Assembly: GCA_903901335.1 (NCBI GenBank)
Contig: CAIUQR010000150.1
Location: forward strand, 1-64,000
DNA: 64,000 bases
Reading direction: 5' to 3'
DNA from: an uncultured delta proteobacterium
GTDB taxonomy: Bacteria > Desulfobacterota > Desulfobulbia > Desulfobulbales > Desulfocapsaceae
Part shown: piece after piece, positions 37,371-46,811 of the stretch
Layout: every line of letters starts with the position of its first letter
Position numbering within the stretch: position 1 is the first letter of the stretch
Notes under the pieces: generated by a model
Database searches by the model: none
The model's input: only the letters and a program-made list of their open reading frames with translations
Told to the model about the DNA's origin: nothing
Made by a program: the position numbers and the translations under genes

Positions 37371-39254
37371 TTGATTTATACAAATCTTCTCTTTTTCCTG
37401 ACGGCGATTTTTCTCTTCAGTATGGACAGGGTGCCCGAGACGCCTCTTCTGTCCGGATGGGTGTCTTTTTCCCTTTTCCTTCTGATAGTTATCATCTATG
37501 AAAGAATTGCGCATGTCCTGTACGGCAAAAGGACGGCTTTACATTCAGCCGGATATTTCAGTATTGAAAAAAAACTTTCGTTCCTGGCGGTTGCATGTTT
37601 TGCAGCGCTTCTTTTTCTTTGTGATGCCAAATATTATCTTTCCTGGTTGTCGTTCAACGGCAAGGCCCCTGCCTTTGTAAGCATCGCCGGTCTTGGGCTG
37701 TTCCTCCTCTTCTTTATGGTGATGTGGCGAGCCGCCAGGAAAAGCTATCAGAAGGTTTTCGGACGGGAATATTCTCCTGGTGGTTTTCTTCTTGCTAATA
37801 TCAGGGCGAATCTGCCCATTGTGCTGCCCTGGATCGTCCTTTCTCTGCTTTCCGACCTGGTGGCGTTTCTGCCATGGCCGGCGCTGAAGGATGTGATCCG
37901 TTCGGAATGGGGCGATCTTGTTTTTTTCGGCATGTTCCTCTTCTTTGTGCTTCTTTTCTTTCCGCCTCTGGTCAGGCTGCTCTGGGGGTGTAAGACGCTT
38001 CCGGACGGTGAGCTGCGCCGACGGCTCGTCGCCTTCTGCGAGCAGCAGCATTTTTCGGCTGAGATCTATCTCTGGCCATTGTTCGAGGGGAGGGTCCTCA
38101 CCGCCGGTGTGATGGGAATAGTGCCCGGACTTCGTTATATCCTGATAACGCCTGCGCTGATCGAGTCCATGTCGGTCGAAGAACTTGAGGCGGTCATGGC
38201 CCACGAAATCGGGCATGTGAAGAAGATGCACCTCCTGCTCTACTTTCTTCTTATTGGCGGGTTCAGCATGTTGGCCGGGTATTTCGTCGAACCGATAATC
38301 TCTTTTTTGTTGTCGCGTAATTTCTTCTATACCATTATCAGTTCGGGAGACATATCCCCTGAAACCTTGCTTACCGTCTTTGGAGGAGGGCCGGTCCTCT
38401 TGTTAATGCTCCTCTATTTTCGGTATCTTTTCGGCTACTTCCTGCGTAATTTCGAGCGACAGGCTGACCTCCAGGTCTTCCCGATCCTTGGCAACAGCCG
38501 GGCCCTCATCTCCGCCTTTGAAAAGATTGCAACCATCAGCGGGGATATCCGCGATCAACCCAGCTGGCATCATTTCGGGATCGGGGAACGTGTTGACTTT
38601 CTTCAGAAATGTGAAAAAGACCCATCCTGGATCGGACGTCATAACCGTAAGGTGCGGCTGAGTCTTATCTGCTATGTAGTGGCTTGTATCCTTGGAATCG
38701 TGTTTGTCAGACAGTTGCCGGTCGATCAATTTTCGCAGAAGTATCAGGAGATGTATGCCGAGGCAATGATTCTGCAGAAGGTGAAAAAGGAACCGAATAA
38801 GGCCTTATGGTTCCGCCTGGTCGGCGATATGATGGCCAAGAAAAAAATGGAGATGCAGGCTCTTGACGCCTATGGAAGAGCCCTGGTCCTGGAACCGGCA
38901 AATCCTGAAATCATGAATAATCTCGCCTGGCTCTATCTTACTTGCGAGGATCATGGTCTGCGCGATCCGATGCGGGCTCTTACCCTGGCGCGTTCTGCTG
39001 CGATAATCCAGCCCAGGGGATTTGTCCTCGATACGCTGGCGACCGCCTATTGGGCGAACGGTTTTGTGGAAGAGGCGGTCACTACCGAAAAACAGGCCGC
39101 TTTTGCTGATCCGGGTGACCAGTCGTATTATCTCGGTCAGATCGACAGATTTACCAATCAGACATACAAGCAGGCCATGCAACAAAAGCCGGAGACCGGC
39201 AATACGGATCAGGTCCGGGAGGAAAAAATACAACCGGAGAGAAATGGCGGGTAA
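37371..39254 (+). CDS. Membrane M48 metallopeptidase with TPR-containing tail
   Basis: The 627-residue protein has about four N-terminal transmembrane helices, then an M48 catalytic domain with MAHEIGHVKKMH (zinc His pair and Glu, near residue 278) and a downstream RNFERQADLQVF (third zinc ligand Glu). After further helices, a tetratricopeptide region (ALDAYGRALVLEPANPEIMN) occupies the last 150 residues. It probably degrades or processes envelope proteins. The recorded start is TTG 37371 with no clear ribosome binding site, and the frame opens a few codons upstream. A lone GspE-type ATPase follows. Confidence 0.85.
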   Translation: MIYTNLLFFLTAIFLFSMDRVPETPLLSGWVSFSLFLLIVIIYERIAHVLYGKRTALHSAGYFSIEKKLSFLAVACFAALLFLCDAKYYLSWLSFNGKAPAFVSIAGLGLFLLFFMVMWRAARKSYQKVFGREYSPGGFLLANIRANLPIVLPWIVLSLLSDLVAFLPWPALKDVIRSEWGDLVFFGMFLFFVLLFFPPLVRLLWGCKTLPDGELRRRLVAFCEQQHFSAEIYLWPLFEGRVLTAGVMGIVPGLRYILITPALIESMSVEELEAVMAHEIGHVKKMHLLLYFLLIGGFSMLAGYFVEPIISFLLSRNFFYTIISSGDISPETLLTVFGGGPVLLLMLLYFRYLFGYFLRNFERQADLQVFPILGNSRALISAFEKIATISGDIRDQPSWHHFGIGERVDFLQKCEKDPSWIGRHNRKVRLSLICYVVACILGIVFVRQLPVDQFSQKYQEMYAEAMILQKVKKEPNKALWFRLVGDMMAKKKMEMQALDAYGRALVLEPANPEIMNNLAWLYLTCEDHGLRDPMRALTLARSAAIIQPRGFVLDTLATAYWANGFVEEAVTTEKQAAFADPGDQSYYLGQIDRFTNQTYKQAMQQKPETGNTDQVREEKIQPERNGG

Positions 39255-39480
39255 TTGCTTCCTGGCCGCAAGACAATGCTTTTCTCTGTGGTTTTCCTCT
39301 GATTTTCAACCGTTTTTCAGAAAGATGCTTGCCAAAATTCAAGGAAACGTGGACAATAGAATGCTGTTGCATTGCCCTAATTTCCTTTCCCCGGCAAACG
39401 GGATAAGTCCCTTCAGGAAAAATTCTTTACAAGAAAAAAGCGAATAATTTTTCTAAGGGACTAATGAATACGGTGAATAG

Positions 39481-41280
39481 ATGAGATTTTTATACACGGA
39501 TGCCTTGCTGGATCTGCTTGTTCGCAGGCGTACACTCACCTCCGATCAGCGGCAGTTTATCATCTTGGAGAAGGGGAAGCAGCGCCAAAAGCTCCTTAAG
39601 CTGGCAGCCGGAAAGACACAGATCGACCGCAATTATCCGGATTTGATCGATATTATCGTTTCCATGAAGCTTGAGGCCGGCCGCAGGAAAGGGAGTTTCC
39701 TGGACGAAGAGGGGATTATGCGGGCGGTCGCCGGTGACTATGACCTGCCTTTTAAAAAGCTTGATCCGCTCGATCTGGACATGGATATCGTCACCAAGAC
39801 CATACCGCGGAATTTCGCCATCCGGCAGATGATACTTCCGTTCAATGTCTCCAATGGCTTACTGGAGGTGGCGATCTATCATCCCGATTGTCAGGCGGTT
39901 CTGGACGATATCGAGCAGGCGAACCAGGTCCAGGTCAAGCCGTATATCGCCACCAAGGCAGATATTCAGAAGATCATTGTTGAATTTTTTGGTTTTCAGA
40001 AATCGATCAGCGCTGCTGAAGATCAGTTCGGCCTGCCCGGTGTCAATACCTCGGTCGATATCGGCAATCTGGAGAGGTATGTAAAAATCTCTTCCGCCAA
40101 GGAGATTACCTCCTCGGATCAGCATATCAAGAATGCGGTCAACCATATTTTCAATTACGCCCTCGATCAGCGGGCCAGTGATATCCATATCGAACCGAAG
40201 CGGGACACCTGCCTGATCCGCTTTCGGATCGACGGATCGCTGCACACCATCTATAAGTTGCCGAAGGCGGTGCATTCCGCCATTGTTTCCCGGATCAAAT
40301 TCCTGGCCCGCATGGACATCGCCGAAAAGCGGCGTCCGCAGGACGGCAGGATAAAACTGGGGATGACCGACGGGAAAAACATCGAGATCCGTGTCTCGAC
40401 CGTCCCTGTTTCTTTTGGCGAAAAAGGGGTTATGAGAATCCTGGATCCCGATGTGATCTTCCAGGATATCAGCCAGCTTGGCTTTTCCCGCAGGGACCAG
40501 ATCGTCTATAATTCCTTCATCTCCTCCCCCCATGGGATTGTCCTGGTCACCGGGCCTACCGGGAGCGGTAAATCGACGACCTTATACTCTACCTTAAAGA
40601 AGATCGCGACCCCCGAAAAGAATGTGATCACCGTGGAAGATCCGGTCGAGATGGTCCATGAGGAATTCAATCAGATCGCAGTGCAACCCTTGATCGATGT
40701 GACCTTCTCCACGATCCTGCGCAATATCCTTCGTCAGGACCCCGATATCATCATGATTGGCGAAATCCGCGACCTGGATACCGCCGCTCATGCGGTGCAG
40801 GCGGCCATGACCGGCCATCTGGTCTTTTCGACCCTGCACACCAACGATGCCGTGGCCTCCATCGTCCGTCTGATCGACCTTGGCCTGCAGCCCTTTCTGA
40901 TTGCGTCAACCCTTCTCGGGGCTATGGCTCAGCGGCTGGTGCGCAAGATCTGTCCGCATTGTACCGAAACCTACACGGTGGAGGCCGAAAAGCTGGTGAA
41001 ACTTGGATTTCCGGTCTCGGACGGTGAGACTGTCACGCTGAAGCGGGGCAAGGGGTGCCGTGAATGCCGCCAGACGGGGTATAAAGGCCGGACCGGGGTT
41101 TTCGAGATCTTTCCGCTCTCGCCGCAGTTAAAGAAGATGATAACTGCAAATTCGTCGTCCGAAGAGATGCGGCAGGTTGCAATCCGGGAAGGAATGACTA
41201 CCTTACGCGAGGATGCATGGCAGAAGGTGAAGGCCGGCATCACAACCTTGGAAGAGGCCCTGCGGGTGACGACGGAATAG
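39481..41280 (+). CDS. GspE/PilB-type secretion or pilus ATPase
   Basis: At 599 residues it has a T2SSE N domain (residues 40-150) and the secretion ATPase core: Walker A GPTGSGKSTTLYS near 358, Asp box VITVEDPVEM, Walker B IIMIGEIRDLDTA, and His box LVFSTLHTNDA. It also has the four-cysteine zinc insert CPHC...CREC (about 492 and 528) typical of GspE/PilB. It powers type II secretion or type IV pilus assembly at the inner membrane. No other pilus or secretion gene is beside it, so its machine is encoded elsewhere. Confidence 0.9.
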   Translation: MRFLYTDALLDLLVRRRTLTSDQRQFIILEKGKQRQKLLKLAAGKTQIDRNYPDLIDIIVSMKLEAGRRKGSFLDEEGIMRAVAGDYDLPFKKLDPLDLDMDIVTKTIPRNFAIRQMILPFNVSNGLLEVAIYHPDCQAVLDDIEQANQVQVKPYIATKADIQKIIVEFFGFQKSISAAEDQFGLPGVNTSVDIGNLERYVKISSAKEITSSDQHIKNAVNHIFNYALDQRASDIHIEPKRDTCLIRFRIDGSLHTIYKLPKAVHSAIVSRIKFLARMDIAEKRRPQDGRIKLGMTDGKNIEIRVSTVPVSFGEKGVMRILDPDVIFQDISQLGFSRRDQIVYNSFISSPHGIVLVTGPTGSGKSTTLYSTLKKIATPEKNVITVEDPVEMVHEEFNQIAVQPLIDVTFSTILRNILRQDPDIIMIGEIRDLDTAAHAVQAAMTGHLVFSTLHTNDAVASIVRLIDLGLQPFLIASTLLGAMAQRLVRKICPHCTETYTVEAEKLVKLGFPVSDGETVTLKRGKGCRECRQTGYKGRTGVFEIFPLSPQLKKMITANSSSEEMRQVAIREGMTTLREDAWQKVKAGITTLEEALRVTTE

Positions 41281-41316
41281 CCCGGAAGGAACTGCACGGC
41301 GGTAAGGGTATGGAAA

Positions 41317-41775
41317 ATGATCGGAAAAGTAGTCTGTCAGAATAAAAAGGCCTATCACGAATATCATATCGACTCCACCCTGGAAGCAGGGATGGTCCTG
41401 TCGGGGCCGGAGGTGAAGTCACTGCGGGCAGGCAAGGCCAACCTGAAAGATGGCTATGTCAGGATCGATGGGCATGGCGAGGTGATGCTCTATAACGTCC
41501 ATATCTCCTTTTATACCTTTGCCACCCATAATCCCAATGAGCCGCTCAGGGTCCGGAAGCTCTTGCTGCAGAGAAAAGAGATCCGAAAACTTATCGGAAA
41601 ATTGAAGGAGAAAGGCCTTGCCCTGATCCCCTTGAAGATATACTTTAAAGGGAACGGCAAGGCAAAGGTGGAGCTCGGCCTTGCCCGGGGTAAGAAACAG
41701 TACGACAAAAGGGCCGCGCTGAAACAGAAACAGAGCGACCGGGAACTCCAGCGCGTTATGCGCAAGGATAGATAA
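41317..41775 (+). CDS. smpB: SsrA-binding protein
   Basis: The 152-residue SmpB is complete: the N-terminal [38 protein letters not shown], and the basic C-tail [20 protein letters not shown] that mimics the anticodon. It binds tmRNA for rescue of stalled ribosomes. The tmRNA gene begins only 22 bp after its stop, so they are probably transcribed together. Confidence 0.97.
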   Translation: MIGKVVCQNKKAYHEYHIDSTLEAGMVLSGPEVKSLRAGKANLKDGYVRIDGHGEVMLYNVHISFYTFATHNPNEPLRVRKLLLQRKEIRKLIGKLKEKGLALIPLKIYFKGNGKAKVELGLARGKKQYDKRAALKQKQSDRELQRVMRKDR

Positions 41776-41797
41776 ATTTCAAAAAATTCAATAATTG

Positions 41798-42158
41798 GGG
41801 GCGAAACGGCTTCGACGGGGATGTGTAAGCTTTACGTTGCATGCCGAGCTTCTGTCTGCTCGTAAAACCGATAGAAAAAAATATAATCGCAGACGATTAT
41901 AACTACGCACTGGCAGCTTAATAACCTGCTGTGCCGTTCCACCGTTCTTCGCCCATAAGGACGGACCCGGAGCGTCGACTCAATGGGCTGGTTTCCCGAT
42001 ATTGCCTGGCTGCCGGGAGACGAGAACTTACAGGCTGGCATCAAAAGATCCATGTTCCGACGGAGCTTCTGATGTGAGAACTAAAGCACGGAACTAAGCA
42101 TGTAGATACGAGAGGGGAGCATTTGCGGACGCGGGTTCGACTCCCGCCGCCTCCACCA
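41798..42158 (+). ncRNA. ssrA: tmRNA
   Basis: The 5' GGGGGCGAAACGGCTTCGAC and 3' tRNA-like end with TTCGACTCCCGCCGCCTCCACCA are canonical. The tag reading frame is at 41889-41921 and reads ADDYNYALAA before TAA-TAA, a normal ClpXP-type tag. The 3' end is also the left attachment site of the island that follows. The gene is regenerated intact by the integration. Confidence 0.97.
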
Positions 42159-42161
42159 ATT
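42127..42161. other. attL: left attachment site in the ssrA 3' end
   Basis: This 35-bp stretch recurs at 63244-63278 with a single mismatch (G or A at the ninth base). The shared part covers the T-arm and acceptor of tmRNA, and runs through the CCA into AATT. It is the direct repeat expected after site-specific integration into ssrA. Confidence 0.92.
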
Positions 42162-42185
42162 TTAATCAGTGAATCTGTAGCAATT

Positions 42186-42222
42186 ACGGGGAGTTAGCCT
42201 ATTGGCCGATTCCCCGTTTTTT
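42186..42222 (+). terminator. Island-borne terminator for ssrA
   Basis: ACGGGGA and TCCCCGT pair across a loop and are followed by TTTTTTGTTTT. It lies 28 bp past the ssrA 3' end but inside the island, so it replaces the native terminator that integration moved to 63284. Confidence 0.8.
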
Positions 42223-42227
42223 GTTTT

Positions 42228-42246
42228 GGTACGTGTTTGGTACGTG
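42228..42246. repeat. Left arm-type recombinase site (tandem GGTACGTG)
   Basis: Two copies of GGTACGTG are spaced by TTT. The same tandem arrangement (GGTACGTGTTTGGTACGT) occurs inside the other end at 63104-63121. Paired repeats inside both ends of an element are the usual arm-type binding sites of a tyrosine integrase. Confidence 0.7.
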
Positions 42247-42255
42247 TTGGACAAT

Positions 42256-43389
42256 TTAGGTCTCCGGTACTCCGCGAATCTCGGCCTGCAATGTCTTGTG
42301 GGGATCATATGCATATTGCATGAAAGCGGACCCTTCCTCATGTTGATAATTTTTGATGTGTTTATAATACCTCTCAAGAATCATCTTCATAGTTCTATGA
42401 CCCATCATTCTTTGAACCCAAGCTGGATGCTCCCCGCTATCTAACATCAGAGTGGCGAAGGTATGCCTCGTTTGATACAACGATCTCGGTTTGAAACCTG
42501 CTTTTTCAAGTGCGGGTTTCCACACATGATAATTGATTGAACCAGGCAATAGGCAGTTCCCTCCTCGATTGGAGAAAACATACTCCAAGTTGGCGGTATT
42601 GCCCTTTTTTAGCCTCTCCAAAGCTTCCCTGACGGGAGGAAGGACCCTGATTTCCCGGTAAGAACTATCCGTTTTGGGGACTTTCTCAACGCCACGCACT
42701 CTCGTTTCTCTGACCTTTATGAACCCCAGATTCAAATCAACATTACTCCATTTCAACACGGCCATTTCACCAAACCGCATCCCGGTAAAAAAGGCGATTT
42801 CAAAGAAATCACGGTAAAACTGATCGACACAATCTAAAAAGTGTATGACCTCATCCATGGACAAGGGGTAGATGTCTGGCGACTCTGCCTTTAGGTTTTT
42901 AACCAGTTCCATGGGATTCTTGTCAATGATCTCTTCTTCCTGTGCAAACCTGATAACGCAGCGAAACGGTACCAAGATATTATTCTTGCGCTTGTTCGAG
43001 CAAGGCAAATCTTTTCTAAACTTGAGAATCTCAAGTCTGGAGATGTCAGCGATTGGTTTATTTCCAAAGGCTGGGAGTATATAGGTGTTCATGGCACTCT
43101 TATAGTCTTTCATTGTTGTTGCCTCGACTTCATGAACCGCGACCCACTCCAATGCTACTTCACCGAAAAGTCTCTCCTCGTCTTTTTTTAATATATCCGA
43201 ATCTGGATGATTGCTCCGGATAGATCCAAAGTTGCGCAACTCATAGAGATAATTATCCCGTAAAATTATCGCTTCGGCTTGATCCTCCGACAAACGTTCA
43301 TGATACAATTTCCCATTATGAGTTTTTCTGAAATACCAAACCGGACCTCTCTTTTCCATATTATCAAGATTCTTACTTTTCTTTGCCAT
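42256..43389 (-). CDS. int: Tyrosine-type site-specific integrase
   Basis: I start at ATG 43389 behind GGAGGATATAAT, giving 377 residues. It has an N-terminal arm-binding/SAM-like region and a C-terminal catalytic domain: FFTGMRFGE (first Arg), YQTRHTFATLM (Arg-His block, with Tyr replacing the usual first His), MMGHRTMKMILERYYKH (His and nucleophilic Tyr). It would recombine attP with the ssrA 3' end. It sits next to attL and runs toward it. The excisionase gene stops just before its ATG, so expression is coupled. Confidence 0.94.
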   Translation of the reverse strand: MAKKSKNLDNMEKRGPVWYFRKTHNGKLYHERLSEDQAEAIILRDNYLYELRNFGSIRSNHPDSDILKKDEERLFGEVALEWVAVHEVEATTMKDYKSAMNTYILPAFGNKPIADISRLEILKFRKDLPCSNKRKNNILVPFRCVIRFAQEEEIIDKNPMELVKNLKAESPDIYPLSMDEVIHFLDCVDQFYRDFFEIAFFTGMRFGEMAVLKWSNVDLNLGFIKVRETRVRGVEKVPKTDSSYREIRVLPPVREALERLKKGNTANLEYVFSNRGGNCLLPGSINYHVWKPALEKAGFKPRSLYQTRHTFATLMLDSGEHPAWVQRMMGHRTMKMILERYYKHIKNYQHEEGSAFMQYAYDPHKTLQAEIRGVPET

Positions 43390-43390
43390 A

Positions 43391-43690
43391 TTATATCCTC
43401 CATTCCTTATTGGGTTTGGCTGATACAACAGGCTTTTTCCTCTCAAATTCAGTCAATCCTTTCCTCTTGCTCGGCAGCACCTCCTTGGCTGCTGTTGTAT
43501 ATTTCTGTTCGCATTCTAAAATGCCATCCACAGGGTACAGCACTTTCCTTGTTCCCGGCACCTGAAAAAATGGGAGCTTCCCCTGATTACGCCAATTAAT
43601 CAAGGTCCCCTGTGAGAAGTGCCAACGTTCAGATAATTGTTTTTGTGTAAAAAATGTTGTATTGACTTCATTGTTATTCGTGTCTTTCAT
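43391..43690 (-). CDS. Excisionase / AlpA-like DNA-binding protein
   Basis: The 99-residue protein has a winged helix-turn-helix of the MerR/AlpA excisionase class: FTQKQLSERWHFSQGTLINW then GKLPFFQVPGTRKVLYPVD. The tail is lysine-rich. Its TAA overlaps the integrase ribosome binding region (one base before the int ATG). It probably directs excision and/or controls int. Confidence 0.85.
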   Translation of the reverse strand: MKDTNNNEVNTTFFTQKQLSERWHFSQGTLINWRNQGKLPFFQVPGTRKVLYPVDGILECEQKYTTAAKEVLPSKRKGLTEFERKKPVVSAKPNKEWRI

Positions 43691-43943
43691 AGCGGATACC
43701 TCTGATATAGCAGGTTCCCGCTGGAAATTAAATTGTCGTTGAACAACGTAAATTACTCCGCGAAAACTTCATAAATGATACCTCTCGCAAATTTTTATAT
43801 GTTTATTTGACCTCTATCCCCACTGTCTATTTTTTAAACTTCATTATGATGACTGCTCGTATTTCAAATTTTTCAGCGTTATCTCATCCAATGCCTCCTT
43901 TAACTCCACAGTTAGGAACGTCCTGAAATGGCGAAGGGCAATC

Positions 43944-45713
43944 TCACCCAATCACCGGATTAAATCCCAGCAACTTGTAATATTCACTAATCATGGCTTC
44001 CCGCAACCGCTCTTTATGTGGGGCAGGTACAATATAAGAGTCATGGATAGGCAGGCAGGGGATTTCCGCCTTCGTCATTTTCTTTAAAATCCCTTCAGTA
44101 ACTTGACTATCTATATTTTGGAGCCGAGTTCCTGCACCCGAATGAAAATAGTTGGCTATCCGGGGGTGGGTCTCCTTCACTCGGTTGATTAACGGCCTAA
44201 TGGTCGAGTCCTTCAGGTCCTCTAATTTATACTTCGCATTATCTCTGCTGTTATCTCTGAAGCCACTTATTGCTGCGGCCTCTGTTTCCGCATTTATGAT
44301 AACCAATAAAAGCTGCTTGAATAGCTGACGTTCTCCAGGCTTATCGCTAATGGCCTTGTAGGGGTCCTCCTGGTATTCTATATCCTCCAGGTGATAAGCA
44401 ATGCGTATGTGATGCGCGGCATAATCCAGCTCAACTGTAGGCTGCTTATTGATTTTGATGTATCGTCTAAATTCTTTGGGCAGGACCTGATAACTGCCAC
44501 CGTAGAACCTTCCTCCCAGTTTGAATGAATTGCGGTTAAAGACCCGATATAGACTTTTGTTGTTAATCGTAAAGGCAAGATTCTGGATGCCGAAATACCC
44601 CAGTTGTTTTTCCTCGTCATTCAGGGCTGGTTGCTTGCGATTGAAGAACAAATGCTTTCTGATAATGACGGCAAGGAGTGGCAGGCAAATTGTATTTTCA
44701 CCAGCAATAGCATTGGCTGTAGAAGTGTATTTGGCTCTACTTTTAGTGTGGCGAATTGAGTCACTCAAGCCTTCAATAACATTACCTAATTCAAAATTGT
44801 CCTGAGTCATGGAATATTCACTACTGTCTCTATCACTACTCTTTATTCTTACTACTGGTACTTTCCACTCATAGTAGTTATTAAGTACTCTATATCTATA
44901 TACTACTAATCTTACTAATATGAGTTCTCCTGATAGACAATTAGAGTAGATTGTCTTCTTGAGCTGATTCAAGCTGATCTCTAGAGAGTCGCCGACCTCC
45001 ACCAGTATTTCCTGCTTGTCGATGAAGTCATTATATGACAGGAGGTTCTCCTTCATTCGATGCGTATGCGCGGTGTTGGCGTAGCCGATAGGATTCTTGT
45101 CATCGTCCCGGAGTTCTATAAGTTCAGCCCTCTTCTCTTGAGCCACCCTTTGCGGCTGGTGGATTTCGAAGTGGTAGAAAAACTGTATCAATTCTGGAGT
45201 GGCCCAAATCCGCGATTGCCTGCCGATGCCTTTTTCACGATCATTGACCCAGGGCTTCTGTGCTACCAGCCCCAGGCTGTCTAGAGCTCTAACCGCAGCC
45301 ATAACACGGCTGTATTTGAAGAAGAGCTGTCCGTAGCGTTTATTGGTGCCGTATCGGTTCTTGTCACGAGAGTACCTGACCGGAACTCCCTGGAGGTAAG
45401 CCACATAGAGATTGAGAAGGAGAATTTTGCTGGTTTGCTTGATCCGGTGCAGGCTTTTATCTGCCTTGGTGCTCTTCAGTTTTTCGTCGGCTTGGATACT
45501 GCTGATAATGTCGATGAAGAGTTTTTCTACGATGGTTTTAACTTCAGGTGCGGTTGTCAGTAAGCCTGCATCTAGAGGCATTGCAGCATCTAGCCATGGA
45601 CCTAACTTTTCATTGCCATAGCTTTCTGGTGCCATGCAGAAGTGTGGCGATACAAAATATTCTTTGGGGATGGGATCAGGATAATGCGTGGGGTCGGTTA
45701 AAGCAGGAATCAC
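43944..45713 (-). CDS. Divergent family-A-like polymerase with N-terminal winged helix
   Basis: The 589-residue protein starts with GTG after AGGAG. The C-terminal 160 residues carry, in order, the marks of the family A/T7 palm fold. Motif A is ELDYAAHHIRIAYHL (Asp430; PolA has DYSQIELRI-AHL). Motif B-like R-x3-K is GERQLFKQLLLVIINA (Arg462, Lys466; Asn in place of the Tyr). Next is a LQNIDSQVTEGILKKM block resembling the N-x3-Q helix of PolA. Motif C is LPIHDSYIVP (His557-Asp-Ser, as in T7 RNA polymerase). The fingers insertion is very short. An N-terminal region of about 230 residues has a winged-helix look (KYSRVMAAVRALDSLGLV). It may be a replicase, primase-polymerase or RNA polymerase of the island. 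The family is an inference from motifs, and no homologue is known to me by name. Confidence 0.55.
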   Translation of the reverse strand: MIPALTDPTHYPDPIPKEYFVSPHFCMAPESYGNEKLGPWLDAAMPLDAGLLTTAPEVKTIVEKLFIDIISSIQADEKLKSTKADKSLHRIKQTSKILLLNLYVAYLQGVPVRYSRDKNRYGTNKRYGQLFFKYSRVMAAVRALDSLGLVAQKPWVNDREKGIGRQSRIWATPELIQFFYHFEIHQPQRVAQEKRAELIELRDDDKNPIGYANTAHTHRMKENLLSYNDFIDKQEILVEVGDSLEISLNQLKKTIYSNCLSGELILVRLVVYRYRVLNNYYEWKVPVVRIKSSDRDSSEYSMTQDNFELGNVIEGLSDSIRHTKSRAKYTSTANAIAGENTICLPLLAVIIRKHLFFNRKQPALNDEEKQLGYFGIQNLAFTINNKSLYRVFNRNSFKLGGRFYGGSYQVLPKEFRRYIKINKQPTVELDYAAHHIRIAYHLEDIEYQEDPYKAISDKPGERQLFKQLLLVIINAETEAAAISGFRDNSRDNAKYKLEDLKDSTIRPLINRVKETHPRIANYFHSGAGTRLQNIDSQVTEGILKKMTKAEIPCLPIHDSYIVPAPHKERLREAMISEYYKLLGFNPVIG

Positions 45714-45724
45714 TAGGATCTCCT

Positions 45725-45763
45725 AAAAAAACGGATGCCCTACAATTCATGAGAAGGGCATCC
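45725..45763 (-). promoter_or_regulatory. Hairpin leader upstream of the polymerase-like gene
   Basis: GGATGCCC and GGGCATCC form a stem, followed on the minus strand by a run of seven Ts and then AGGAG and the GTG start. It is a terminator-like hairpin placed directly before the gene, between it and the MerR-like gene. Five similar hairpins occur in the operon at 49.8-52.4 kb. Confidence 0.6.
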
Positions 45764-45781
45764 CAATGCTAGGTTAAATAC

Positions 45782-46252
45782 TTATTCGAGGATAACCTTT
45801 CCAGTAAGAATTTGTTGTTTGTAATATTCGTTCCACTTTTTGGCATATTTTCCTTTTGACACCCTTATTTTAATCTTCCCATTCCTTTCAATAAAGTGAT
45901 AAGAGTGGTACTTTACCATGCAAAAACTTCGACCTGGGACATAATATGTGCATTCCTCCAACCTGCAAGGTTCGTCTATAATACCGCAATGCCGTTCCTC
46001 TGACTTTTCATTTCTGTTTTTTGTTGCTGGCCTTCGCAGTCTGTATCCTTCATCAAGATAATTTTTATTTTCTCGAATGAAGTCCATGTCGTCTTGTGAG
46101 TACCGCCGATATATTCTCTCTCCGAACACCACCGTTTCAGGGGAGATGTAGCCAGCTTCCTCCCATTGCCTTAATTGACGTTCGGAAATTCCCGTTACTT
46201 TGCATTTCTGATCAATGCCTGATGACACAAATTTTTCCATTTTTTTCTCCAA
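45782..46252 (-). CDS. MerR-like regulator with cysteine cluster
   Basis: The 156-residue protein starts at ATG 46252 behind GGAGAAAAAA. A MerR-type winged helix occupies residues 15-75 (TGISERQLRQWEEAGYISPE and IYRRYSQDDMDFI). A second part contains four cysteines (HCGIIDEPCRLEECTY and SFCMV) that could bind a metal or cluster. It is divergent from the ATPase gene across the C-rich spacer and precedes the polymerase-like gene, so it is placed to control both. Confidence 0.7.
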   Translation of the reverse strand: MEKKMEKFVSSGIDQKCKVTGISERQLRQWEEAGYISPETVVFGERIYRRYSQDDMDFIRENKNYLDEGYRLRRPATKNRNEKSEERHCGIIDEPCRLEECTYYVPGRSFCMVKYHSYHFIERNGKIKIRVSKGKYAKKWNEYYKQQILTGKVILE

Positions 46253-46811
46253 TATAGAATTTAGTGTTTGGCATACTGTTCCAGTTCTGCCAATCAGTTC
46301 TAGAAGTATTTGCTATATCCCTACATGAGGTTGTTTTATCGTTAGGCCCCCACCCAATCCCAACCCCCCCCCAACAAACACTTATTTAATAACAAAGGAA
46401 ATTGAGCACTCATATCTCCACCCCCCCCAAAAACCACCTTTTTCATAAGTGGCACACATTGAATCACGCCAAAAATCCACCCCACTCCCCAAACCGCCTA
46501 ATGGAGCTTTTTGCATGAGGTTATAATTGTATGAAGTCATTCAAAATGTACATTGTGGGGTTTTGGGAGTAGATTCTGACAAATCTACTTGTCTTCAGGC
46601 CGTTCGCCTGGGTTTTCTCCATTGGGATGCAGAGGTGGGGCATTCGGCTAACAATATGCAATACAAAATCCAGCAAGACGGTGAAATCTGGCGATAACTC
46701 TTGTCTCTGCCTGCTTTAATGGTGTAGGCTGATACATCAATAGAGTTGCCGACAATATTCCTTTCACACTCGGAATTGAACGGATTAACAAGAAAAACAG
46801 CAGGAGCGTTT
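46253..46811. other. Divergent control region with C-tracts (candidate replication origin)
   Basis: No gene is convincing in these 559 bp (a minus frame at 46595-46981 is antisense to the ATPase gene start). The segment holds repeated C-runs: five, three, three and nine Cs at 46347-46372, eight Cs near 46420, and further runs to 46500. It lies between the divergent MerR-like and ATPase genes, where a promoter pair or an element origin would be expected. Confidence 0.5.
46347..46372 (-). repeat. Predicted G-quadruplex tract
   Basis: On the minus strand four G-runs (9, 3, 3 and 5 Gs) are joined by loops of 2, 3 and 1 bases, which satisfies the G3+N1-7 rule with very short loops. The plus strand would be able to form an i-motif. 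Confidence 0.6.
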
